Source of the DNA: JABFRJ01 sp031374735
Lineage (GTDB): Bacteria > Pseudomonadota > Alphaproteobacteria > Rhizobiales > Hyphomicrobiaceae
Length of the DNA stretch: 64,000 bases
Direction: 5' to 3'
Assembly: GCA_031374735.1 (NCBI GenBank)
Contig: JANMGQ010000166.1
Location: 14,043-78,042, forward strand
Made by a program: the position numbers and the translations under genes. The notes under the pieces are model-generated. The model saw nothing but the letters and a program-made list of their open reading frames with translations, searched no databases and was not told the origin of the DNA. Below are positions 1-6,955 of the stretch, piece after piece; position 1 is the first letter of the stretch; the number at the start of each line of letters is the position of its first letter.

Positions 1-271
1 GTTGCTTTTCAGCAGACAACGACAGGTGGCGCTGGCTAATGAGGCCGATTGCTCCAGCGGCAATAGTCCCCGCAGCGATGAGCGGCAGCTTATCCTTCGG
101 GATGAGTTTGGCAACATGGCTTTCGAACTCCGGGTCCTTTAAGAAATGCGCGAACAACCGATAGACCACGCTCCCGCCAAAGAGGGCTTGGACGGTCGTA
201 AGAAGCGTCTCATTTTTACGCTGCTCGCGGCTGTGTCGATAATGTCCAGGACTGGGATTCGTTTTGTTCAT
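1..271 (-). CDS. partial hypothetical protein (3' end beyond window)
   Basis: An open frame starts with ATG at 271 on the minus strand and runs off the left edge, giving at least 90 residues (MNKTNPSPGHYRHSREQRKN...). The N-terminus is basic and polar. A middle stretch reads like a soluble helix (ALFGGSVVYRLFAHFLKDPEFE), and one hydrophobic segment (LPLIAAGTIAAGAIGLI) near residue 70 is probably a membrane helix. I do not recognise the family. It lies in the integrated element, upstream of nothing else visible, and its stop codon is outside the window. The reading is supported only by frame openness and a plausible start. Confidence 0.5.
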   Translation of the reverse strand, partial: MNKTNPSPGHYRHSREQRKNETLLTTVQALFGGSVVYRLFAHFLKDPEFESHVAKLIPKDKLPLIAAGTIAAGAIGLISQRHLSLSAEKQ

Positions 272-501
272 GGCGGCCGAGCATAGCGATGGAAGTTCGG
301 TCGTGTGTGACGTTTCAGTGAAGATTGAGCTGCTTACGCAGGTCGCGCACATGGCGGAACGCAGGCGCTGTGCTCGGCTTGCTCCGTTTCGATCTGCATC
401 GGCGGCGATCCGGTGTTACGACAATGCGACGGTACGGAAAATCGTAGTCCGTCGATTGCGGCAAAGCGTAGAGCGGCGCATTGCACGCCGCTCAGCTGCC
501 G

Positions 502-1419
502 TTATGCAGCGTGTGCTTCGGTCGATATGCGCTTGGGCTGCTTGCTGTTGAGGTAGGCGACGGCTTTCGACGCGGCGGCGGCAGCGGTGAAGATGGCGCG
601 CTTATCAGCCCTCAAGACCTTGAGCCAGTGGGAGAGGTACTGTGCGTGATCGGCACGTGGTGCCGGTGTGATTCCGAGTTCGGCGCAAAGGAAGGCGGAA
701 CCCAATTCGGCGACAAGTTCCTCGACGGCGTATTGGTCGTCGCCGAAGCGTTTACCGAGTTGGCGATTGCAGCGTTTGTCGATTGAGGTCCAGTGGGTCA
801 GCTCGTGACTAAGTGTGCTGTAGTAGCTTTCGGTCGGCGTTGATGTTGCTGTCGCGATGAACGCGTTGCGGTCGGGTATGTAGATCGCGTCGAAGCCTGG
901 ACGGTAGCAGGCCATGGGATGGCCGTGGTGGACGATAGCTCCGGTGTTGGAGATGTAGCAGTCGACCTCGACGAGTCGTTCGGTCAGATCGATGCGTGGC
1001 GTTGCACTTGGAACCTCGAAGTCGTCGACCTGGGCGACATTGAAGGCCCAGCTGGCGCGGGCGAACATGCGGGTCTCGTGTTCGGTCTCGCCGGTGTCGG
1101 CGTTCTCGACTTCGACGTCGAAGTCCTTGAAGAAGACGACGAGCGATGCCTTCTCGCCTTTGCGGACTTGCGCCTTGTGATCGGACCACTGGCGATAGGT
1201 GCCCCAGAGATGATGGGGGTAGCCTTTATCGAGAGCGGCGCACCACAGCGAAACGATGTTGATGCCGTTGTAGGCGCGACCGGTGATGTTCTGAGGGATG
1301 CTGAATGTGACGCCGGGACGTGCCCACGGCAGTTGCCAGTCGCCGGGCGTGGATTCGATTTGTGCGATGAGGGCATCGGTTACTTTCTGGTGCACGTCGA
1401 TGCGGGTTTTGTCGGTCAT
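502..1419 (-). CDS. ArdC-like antirestriction protein / zincin metallopeptidase
   Basis: The 305-residue protein matches the ArdC architecture. The N-terminal ssDNA-binding (ArcN-type) domain spans about residues 5-135 (PWxxP, NGINIVSLW, QVRKGEKA). The C-terminal zincin-like peptidase domain has HELTH at residues 205-209 and a downstream Glu-rich stretch (AVEELVAELG, 231-240) that can supply the third metal ligand. ArdC proteins of conjugative plasmids protect incoming single-stranded DNA or modulate restriction on entry, which fits this mobile element. The frame is open upstream to 1518, but ATG at 1419 is preferred because GGAGG sits 8 nt before it. The catalytic motif is intact. Confidence 0.88.
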   Translation of the reverse strand: MTDKTRIDVHQKVTDALIAQIESTPGDWQLPWARPGVTFSIPQNITGRAYNGINIVSLWCAALDKGYPHHLWGTYRQWSDHKAQVRKGEKASLVVFFKDFDVEVENADTGETEHETRMFARASWAFNVAQVDDFEVPSATPRIDLTERLVEVDCYISNTGAIVHHGHPMACYRPGFDAIYIPDRNAFIATATSTPTESYYSTLSHELTHWTSIDKRCNRQLGKRFGDDQYAVEELVAELGSAFLCAELGITPAPRADHAQYLSHWLKVLRADKRAIFTAAAAASKAVAYLNSKQPKRISTEAHAA

Positions 1420-1696
1420 GGCTGCGTCCTCCTTCGGTCGAGGCCGCGCCCATCGCAGCCTTCCGATGGCCGCCCTTGAGCAGGGTTCAAGCAGGCGGAC
1501 GCACCCGAAGGGCCGCAACGAAGTGGAGGAGGCTTGCCTTGCGACCGACTGCGGCCCTGCTATGCGGGCACCCTGAAGGAAGGCCTGGGCGCGAGTGCTC
1601 TGACGCGAGGTTGCTGGCTGACGGTGCCGCAGTGTTGTGCAGATACTAGCGATGCCCGGACGACCGAAATGCCGGCGCGGCGACGTGCTGATGGGG
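1420..1696. other. intergenic, no gene seen
   Basis: This 277-bp stretch between the ArdC gene and the 89-residue gene holds the ArdC ribosome-binding site at its left end. I see no convincing coding sequence, tRNA or terminator in it. Confidence 0.4.
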
Positions 1697-1966
1697 CTAG
1701 TCTGCGTACATGCCGAATCGCTGACGTAGGTCGGCCTTCAAGTCTTCATCGGGCTCGTCCCAGCCGCGATGAAGAATGTCGCCAAAATCTTCGAAGATGA
1801 AGCCTTGATCACGTTCGACGGCGCGCAGAAACGCGGCATGGCGTGATCGTTCGACGCGGATTATGAAGTAACGACGCTCGGCGTTGAGTGTGACACGCAG
1901 ATCGTAAACGAGTGCACGTGACTGCTCGATCCGCGCCGTGAAATCAGGTCTCGCAGTCTGCGTCAT
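1697..1966 (-). CDS. hypothetical 89-aa protein, coupled to the repeat protein
   Basis: A small protein of 89 residues, charged and without membrane segments or signal peptide. Its C-terminal half is acidic (FEDFGDILHRGWDEPDEDLKADLRQRFGMYAD). I do not recognise the family. Its ATG overlaps the stop of the upstream repeat-protein gene in an ATGA arrangement (1963-1966), so the two are almost certainly translated from one mRNA and probably work together. Possible roles such as a partner or regulator of the repeat protein are inference only; no motif points to an activity. Confidence 0.65.
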   Translation of the reverse strand: MTQTARPDFTARIEQSRALVYDLRVTLNAERRYFIIRVERSRHAAFLRAVERDQGFIFEDFGDILHRGWDEPDEDLKADLRQRFGMYAD

Positions 1967-3039
1967 GAGGCGTCGCGCTCGGTAGATGTTCGTGATGCGA
2001 CAGGTGACTGCGCAGCAAGCTCGGGCGCGGCACCGGCAGGAATGTTGGTGGTGGCGTTAAGCTCTGATTTGACCGAGTTATAGAGTGCGTCGATCGCATC
2101 GCTCAAATGAGCAGCGTGGCCGCTGAGCTTCCTTGATATCGAACGCGCCTCGAATTTTTCAAGCATGGCGGTCAGAAGTGGTTCCTTGACGACCAGGGCT
2201 CGGATCGCGTCACCGGCGTTCTTGCCAGAGCTGTGAAGAATGCCGGAGAGGTTTTCAGCGGTGAACCGACCTTCGCCAAGCAATAGGAGTAGGTCGTCCT
2301 TCGCGCCGACCAGGGCTCGGATTGCATCACCGGCGTTCTTGCCGGAGCGGTTGAGAATGCCGGAGAGGTTTTCGACGGTGAACCGGCCTTCGCCAAGCAA
2401 TGGCAGCAGGTCATCCTTTGCGCCGACTAATGCTCGGACTGCATCACCGGCGTGCTTGCCGGAGCTTCCCAAAATGCTGGAGATATTTTCGGCGGTGAAC
2501 CGACCTTCGCCAAGCAATAGCAGTAGGTCGTCCTTCGCGCCCACCAGGGCTCGGACTGCATCACCGGCGTGCTTGCCGGAGCTTCCCAAAATGCTGGAGA
2601 GGTTTTCGGCGGTGAACCGGCCTTCGCCAAGCAATAGCAGTAAGTCGTCCTTCGCGCCCACCAGGGCTCGGACTGCATCACCGGCGTGCTTGCCGGAGCC
2701 GTTGAGAATGTTGGAGAGGTTTTCGGCGGTGAACCGGCCTTGGCCAAGCAATGGCAGTAAGTCGGCTCTCACGCCGACCAAGGCTTTTATTGCATCACCG
2801 GCGTGTTTGCCGGAGCCGTGGAGAATACTGGAAAGGTTTTCGGCGGTGAACCGACCTTCGCTAAGCAATAGCAGAAGATCGCCTTTCGCGCCGAATAGGG
2901 CGCCGATTGCATCACCGGCGTGCTTGCTGGATTTGCTCAAAATGCTGGAGAGGTTTTCAGAAGTAAAACCAGTCTCAGCCATAAATCGCATGACGCTCGG
3001 CCTCAAGATTTCTAGATCTTGACGGAGATTTTTGAGCAA
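1963..3039 (-). CDS. 39-residue tandem-repeat protein, TALE-like candidate
   Basis: The 358-residue frame has seven near-identical 39-residue units (residues 23-295) with consensus FTAENLSSIL-xx-SGKHAGDAVRALV followed by GAKDDLLLLLGEGR. Within a unit almost only the two residues after SSIL vary. In order they are SK, HG, NG, GS, GS, NR, HS. The part after that pair (SGKHAGDAVRALV) lines up with GGKQALETVQRLL of TAL-effector repeats, and the first part (FTAENLSSI) with LTPEQVVAI. A degenerate unit (FEARSISRKLSG then DAIDALYNSV) caps the C-terminus. The given start is TTG. The frame stays open upstream to about 3,150 and encodes another degenerate unit (FSEKNISSIC), but contains no ATG, so the true start is unclear. 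Units are 39 residues rather than 33-35, so TALE homology is a structural inference, not proof. Confidence 0.75.
   Translation of the reverse strand: MLKNLRQDLEILRPSVMRFMAETGFTSENLSSILSKSSKHAGDAIGALFGAKGDLLLLLSEGRFTAENLSSILHGSGKHAGDAIKALVGVRADLLPLLGQGRFTAENLSNILNGSGKHAGDAVRALVGAKDDLLLLLGEGRFTAENLSSILGSSGKHAGDAVRALVGAKDDLLLLLGEGRFTAENISSILGSSGKHAGDAVRALVGAKDDLLPLLGEGRFTVENLSGILNRSGKNAGDAIRALVGAKDDLLLLLGEGRFTAENLSGILHSSGKNAGDAIRALVVKEPLLTAMLEKFEARSISRKLSGHAAHLSDAIDALYNSVKSELNATTNIPAGAAPELAAQSPVASRTSTERDAS
2155..2973 (-). repeat. seven tandem 117-bp coding repeats
   Basis: Seven in-register 117-bp units (7 x 39 codons) inside the repeat-protein gene. The central units are almost identical in DNA sequence, pointing to recent amplification or gene conversion. 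The outer units are more diverged. Differences concentrate at the two hypervariable codons per unit and at a few Ile/Val or His/Asn sites. Confidence 0.95.
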
Positions 3040-3345
3040 CAGATGTCGCCCGTCATAGTCGTATCTTCCACAAATGCTTGAGATGTTTTTTTCGCTGAAC
3101 CAGCGCGGTGCACGACCATTATTCGAATTTTCTACAAAGATAATTTTACCTTAGAACTAAAGTTTGATATTTTTTATTATATGCAGCCGGGGGTGTTTGT
3201 GCATGAAGATTGTATGACATTGTCAGTCATTGCCTTTTGCGTGAGGGATCATCGGCCCCACGCGCGCCCAACGACTTTAGATCGATACGCGTGGCACACT
3301 GCGCATGAGGGTAAATAGCACGGCGAATTCGAATTTGTGTAAATA
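3040..3345. other. AT-rich leader with in-frame extension and short repeat copy
   Basis: From about 3,150 down to 3,040 the minus strand continues the repeat-protein frame (it includes FSEKNISSIC and GRYDYDGRH) until a TAA stop, with no ATG. The rest is markedly AT-rich compared with the surrounding DNA. It contains at 3,237-3,270 a shortened copy of the repeat seen at 3,946 (shared TTGCGTGAGGGATCA, then CGGCC and a CGCCCAAC end). A promoter for the repeat operon could lie here; none is clear. Confidence 0.5.
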
Positions 3346-3756
3346 TTAAACTTCGAGAGTTTTATGACCTGAGGCGCTGGTTATGGAAGGAGTACTGCTT
3401 GGTGCAGAGTTGAGTGCTCTGATTAAATCGCTCTCGGTAACTTGTAGTTTTGTCCCAAGTTCAAGACTCTCCAGCCCATCGATCTTTGCACCTTCAAAAA
3501 CTGCACGAACTTTCTCAATCGGACCCAGTGATATCGTCGTACCGTTGGTTGAAATAACTGAGCCTCCCAGGGTATTTGATACATCACTTGGTGTAATCGG
3601 CAGTTGACCGTCATGTTTAATCTTCTCTGGACCGTCTGGCTTTGCTCCCTCTAACAATGCCCCATAAATTCGTGATCCATGCGGGCTTGCTCGACCCTTC
3701 TCATTATCTTGCGTCACGTATTCTTTTAGTTTTTCAGTTAAATCCAAACCAGCCAT
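3346..3756 (-). CDS. hypothetical protein with internal duplication
   Basis: A 136-residue protein with a strong ribosome-binding site (AGGAGG, 8 nt before ATG). It contains two related halves. One has YGALLEGAKPDG ... LPITPSDVSNTL, the other VRAVFEGAKIDG ... LQVTESDLIRAL. The shared pattern is EGAKxDG followed by a T-x-SD-hydrophobic helix. There are no membrane segments and the tail is Ser/Pro-rich. I do not recognise a family. Codon use and the flanks are less GC-rich than the conjugation genes, which suggests a separate origin. It lies just upstream of the TALE-like gene on the same strand, but a 300-bp gap makes a single transcript uncertain. Confidence 0.65.
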   Translation of the reverse strand: MAGLDLTEKLKEYVTQDNEKGRASPHGSRIYGALLEGAKPDGPEKIKHDGQLPITPSDVSNTLGGSVISTNGTTISLGPIEKVRAVFEGAKIDGLESLELGTKLQVTESDLIRALNSAPSSTPSITSASGHKTLEV

Positions 3757-3945
3757 AATCCACGCCTCCTAAGAATAATTTATATTTATGACTTTATATT
3801 ATTTATATTAACAAATCGTTAATAAGTGTCAAGCGCTCAAGCGTTAGGAATGGCGTTTCGCACAACGACTTATATTTAATAACCGAATTAATATTGACGA
3901 CCCCATTTGCCTATTGATGCTCGAAACTACGCGCGTCAGCATCTC

Positions 3946-4090
3946 TTGCGTGAGGGATCAACGGCCGTATGGCCCGAGACAAGTGGGAAGGGACCCGCGC
4001 CGGCTTGGCAGGCGGTCCGGCGGGCAACATCCGCCGGCCGATCGCACGAGCCCGCCCCGATTGAGAGGGGCACGCCCAACCCCATAGTGC
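3946..4090. repeat. GC-rich structured intergenic repeat
   Basis: It begins TTGCGTGAGGGATCAACGG and ends near GGGGCACGCCCAAC. It contains a strong stem (CCGGCGG at about 4,017-4,023 with CCGCCGG at about 4,031-4,037) and a GGCC-rich 5' hairpin. A truncated copy lies at 3,237-3,270, so both intergenic regions around the 136-residue gene carry it. The remainder of 3,757-4,214 is AT-rich on the left and has no gene. Function unknown: structured RNA, terminator or small mobile repeat are all possible. Confidence 0.5.
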
Positions 4091-4156
4091 GGTACAAACT
4101 CAAATCGTAGGACATCATCCTATTGTGGGAGGAACTCCGCATCGCTGGATACGATG

Positions 4157-4174
4157 CACCTCAAGTCTGCGTAG
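4157..4174 (+). repeat. isolated origin iteron
   Basis: CACCTCAAGTCTGCGTAG differs by one base from the iteron CACCCCAAGTCTGCGTAG found in the origin array at 11,640-11,820. It stands alone, 7.5 kb from the origin, just beyond the 3' end of the 352-residue gene. Confidence 0.7.
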
Positions 4175-4214
4175 TGATTGTGAGCAAGATCAGAGCGTTG
4201 ACTTGTTGACCCGA

Positions 4215-5273
4215 TCAGGTGCGGCGCGACGGGCGCGGCTTTGACGATCGTTGATCCGGCGGCGATGGCGGCAACGTCCTGTCATCTGAGACGAGCCACA
4301 GGGCCGGCGCACGCTGCGCGTCGATTGTGTTGGTGAACTTGCCGAGGCGACGCGGATTGAGATGCTTGTCCTTGCGCAACTCGGCAGATGGCAGCACCCG
4401 CGCCGCATGGACGGCGTGTTCGAACTCACGGTCGTAGACGGCGGTCGGTGCATCGCCCGCGCTGTCGGCTGACACCCTGACGATCAGAATCCGGGAGGCA
4501 AGGACATCATTTTGATGGCTGTGGCGCATGAGCAGGCCCGATAGTTCGGCGGGCGAGCGTTCCTGGGCGTGTTGCTTGGCGATCAATTGGTAGGGTGACG
4601 AAGCTGCGCCTTCATCGGTGCCGATGAAATAATAGTGCCCGAGCGTACCGAGGATGATGCCGGTCACACGTTCGATTTCGTCGCTGCCCTGCTCGGTGGT
4701 GGTCGGATAGAACAGCTCAAACGACAGGTACTCGGTCGAGCCGACCGAACTGCGCTGAATGCGCAGTGCTGATCTGACGATCGTCGGCTCCGCATCCATG
4801 AGTGAGCCGTACCTGTACACATGATATACGCCCGGCAACCGCGACAGTGCGCGTGGTCCTGGTTGCGCCTGATAGATCTCGGCGAGCCAGAACTTAATAT
4901 CGAGCAGGCTGAGCGGCTCGGGGCCGTAAACGGTCTTGTAGTAGTCGAACATGTCGCTCTTGGCGTCGGGATGGTCATCGTAGAAATCGAAGAGCTGCTG
5001 GCGAACATATTCGAGTTTTGGGTTCTGCCCACCATCGACGAATTCTAAATTGTTCTCGCCTTCCTTGAAGTGGTTGAGCTGGTCGACGTGCTTGTCCTTG
5101 CGGCGTGGCGATGGTGCGCCCGGCTTTCGTGATTGCGATTGCAGCTTCTGGCAGTAGACGACCCATCCCGGAACCGTGGTCCGAACGCTGCGCAGGCCGG
5201 CGGCATATCGAAACAACACGCGCAAAGCGCGCATGTGTTGGAGGCGCCAGATCGCAAGGGGCGGACAAGGCAT
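4215..5273 (-). CDS. hypothetical protein, 352 aa
   Basis: A soluble protein without membrane segments. The N-terminal 70 residues are basic; the middle has a compact domain (GVYHVYRYGSLMDAEPTIVRSALRIQ, then GIILGTLGHYYFIGTDEG) and the C-terminus is basic and proline-rich. The pattern of a YxY strand followed by a G-H-x-Y-x-I-G strand recalls ligand-sensing halves of some HTH regulators, but I see no reliable helix-turn-helix and do not assign a function. A second methionine at residue 14 (HMRALRVLF) is an alternative start. The upstream region has a perfect inverted repeat (5,306-5,334) that could be its operator. It is not overlapped by another gene. Confidence 0.65.
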   Translation of the reverse strand: MPCPPLAIWRLQHMRALRVLFRYAAGLRSVRTTVPGWVVYCQKLQSQSRKPGAPSPRRKDKHVDQLNHFKEGENNLEFVDGGQNPKLEYVRQQLFDFYDDHPDAKSDMFDYYKTVYGPEPLSLLDIKFWLAEIYQAQPGPRALSRLPGVYHVYRYGSLMDAEPTIVRSALRIQRSSVGSTEYLSFELFYPTTTEQGSDEIERVTGIILGTLGHYYFIGTDEGAASSPYQLIAKQHAQERSPAELSGLLMRHSHQNDVLASRILIVRVSADSAGDAPTAVYDREFEHAVHAARVLPSAELRKDKHLNPRRLGKFTNTIDAQRAPALWLVSDDRTLPPSPPDQRSSKPRPSRRT

Positions 5274-5305
5274 TGGGGAACCTCACATCGCTGTTTCGTA
5301 GCTTT

Positions 5306-5334
5306 AGCTTCGAACAACGACTGAAATCGAAGCT
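5306..5334. promoter_or_regulatory. perfect inverted repeat, possible operator
   Basis: AGCTTCGA (5306-5313) and TCGAAGCT (5327-5334) form perfect 8-bp arms 13 nt apart, 33 nt upstream of the divergent 352-residue gene. There is no T-tract, so an operator is more likely than a terminator. The rest of 5,335-5,436 has no gene. Confidence 0.4.
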
Positions 5335-5436
5335 ATGCATTCGAACACAGATACGTCAATCCGCTCTGATGGGCTAGCGTTCTGATTTAATTATGGCATC
5401 CTGTGTTGCCCTACTCCCAGACGAGAGGCGCAGCGG

Positions 5437-5607
5437 ATGACACGATCAACGATAATCGGGCCTGCCCGGCAGCCACCGCATCAAGTGTTCAAGATCGCTG
5501 CATTGCAGTCGCAACCTGCGCTGCGCTTGCGTCGCCAGAAACCTCCCCACTGCGTTCATCGACCCCGGTGCCAGATCCATATCGGGCATGTGCGCCACTG
5601 CCACTGA
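5437..5607 (+). CDS. possible small His/Arg-rich protein
   Basis: A 56-codon frame begins with ATG preceded by GAGG about 9 nt upstream. It ends in a His/Cys-rich tail (HCVHRPRCQIHIGHVRHCH). It lies 52 nt ahead of the 431-residue membrane-protein gene and could be the first gene of the transfer block. It is short and compositionally biased, so it may be fortuitous. Confidence 0.25.
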   Translation: MTRSTIIGPARQPPHQVFKIAALQSQPALRLRRQKPPHCVHRPRCQIHIGHVRHCH

Positions 5608-5659
5608 TCTCGACTCCTCGCCTGCCAGTGCGCTGACCGCTTCCGCTTAGGACATCCCC

Positions 5660-6955
5660 ATGACGCATCACAGAGTTGATGCCGTCCCGCAGCACATCGC
5701 TGTCGGGGCGGACCGGAAAACTGTTACCGAAATTCTGCCACCAGTGCGGTCGGCAGCGATTGCAACAAAGCCCGTGGGCGCGGGGTGGCATCTCACCCGT
5801 CCGATCGGCTTGGCGATCGCGGTGTCGATCATCGCCGTAACGGCAAGCTGGATCGGCGCCCGCGCCATGTACGGCGATGCCTCACTGGCTGAGTTTCGAA
5901 AAGCGCTGCATCTGGATGGGTCAAGCGTCAGCGTGCCTGCACGCGGCAACATGATGGGCCTGCGCCCCGGCGAGATCGAGCTGACGCTGACGGACGACGA
6001 AGGCCGCGTGGTGCGGGTCGCAGCACAGCGGACGGCGCTGACCAACCTTGAGCGCGAGATGATGTTCTTCCTCAAACGCAAAGAGGAGACGGCAGCGATT
6101 GCGTTTCGCCAGGACATCAAGAGTGCATTCGATCAGGGCTTCGCCGATAGCGAGGCATCGTTGCAGGCCTATGCGGATTGGTTTTTCGCATGGGAGCGGT
6201 CGTGGGTGATGATGAAGGAGGCGATCGTCGCCGGTGGGTCGGAAGCCTTGAACATCTTCTCGCCGTCAAAGATTTGGGAGGCGGTCAGTGCCCGTGTGCA
6301 GGGCTATCTGATGCAGAATTACCAACTGCGCGTCCTGCGGCCCGAGGAGCGCAATCCGAAAATCCAACGCGGTCTGGAAGCCGCCTTTCAAAAAGCACAC
6401 GCGCAATTTCGAGCAACGGTCGATGAAATCGATGCGCGCGAGCGCACCTTCATCAAAACTCACACACGCCTGCTGGAAATCTATCCGACCGGTAGTGTCG
6501 CGGTGAAGCTCGATTGGGCGGCACAGCGTTGGAAGATCCCGGCTCACTATGCCGAGGATCGCGCGGAGAAGGTCTACCGGTCGGCTGCGATCATGGGCGT
6601 GTCGATCGCCATCGGTCCATTGCTCGCCCCGGTGATCAGCCGCATCGGCGCGAAGGTACTCAAGCCGCTGGCAGGTCGTGTGATCGCCAGCCGCAAGGGC
6701 CAGATCCTCGGCGTGCTGCTCGCGCCTGAAAGCATCGGCCTGTCGGTACTCGTCGGCCTCGGTGCCGATTACGCGATCAACAAGATCGACGAAAAACTGT
6801 CCCGCGACGGCTTCGTGCAGGAGCATCGCACGGCGCTGGCAGAAACGCGACGCGGTTGGGAGCAACTGGCCATCGATCAACTGGGGCCGACCATTGCGAG
6901 TTGGTACTCCGACACCCGTCACAGCGTCATTCAAGTAACGGAGAAAAAGTCATGA
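5660..6955 (+). CDS. membrane protein of the conjugation-type block
   Basis: 431 residues. There is a transmembrane helix near residues 50-66 (IGLAIAVSIIAVTASWI). A long helical, charged middle region follows (residues 120-300) with Glu/Arg/Lys-rich coiled-coil character. Two further hydrophobic stretches lie near residues 313-330 (AAIMGVSIAIGPLLAPVI) and 352-375. I do not recognise a named family. Its stop overlaps the next start (ATGA at 6952), and the five genes 5,660-10,419 are tightly packed around a coupling ATPase. That suggests a structural or anchoring role in DNA transfer; this is inference from context. Confidence 0.75.
   Translation: MTHHRVDAVPQHIAVGADRKTVTEILPPVRSAAIATKPVGAGWHLTRPIGLAIAVSIIAVTASWIGARAMYGDASLAEFRKALHLDGSSVSVPARGNMMGLRPGEIELTLTDDEGRVVRVAAQRTALTNLEREMMFFLKRKEETAAIAFRQDIKSAFDQGFADSEASLQAYADWFFAWERSWVMMKEAIVAGGSEALNIFSPSKIWEAVSARVQGYLMQNYQLRVLRPEERNPKIQRGLEAAFQKAHAQFRATVDEIDARERTFIKTHTRLLEIYPTGSVAVKLDWAAQRWKIPAHYAEDRAEKVYRSAAIMGVSIAIGPLLAPVISRIGAKVLKPLAGRVIASRKGQILGVLLAPESIGLSVLVGLGADYAINKIDEKLSRDGFVQEHRTALAETRRGWEQLAIDQLGPTIASWYSDTRHSVIQVTEKKS

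Noticed and set aside
2155..2973. CRISPR-like tandem array
   Set aside because: The 117-bp repeats are contiguous, in frame and encode protein; there are no spacers.
2240..3022. 260-residue plus-strand frame over the repeat gene
   Set aside because: It is the antisense of the 117-bp repeats and its periodic Ser/Pro/Asn pattern follows from them; no start signal or family.
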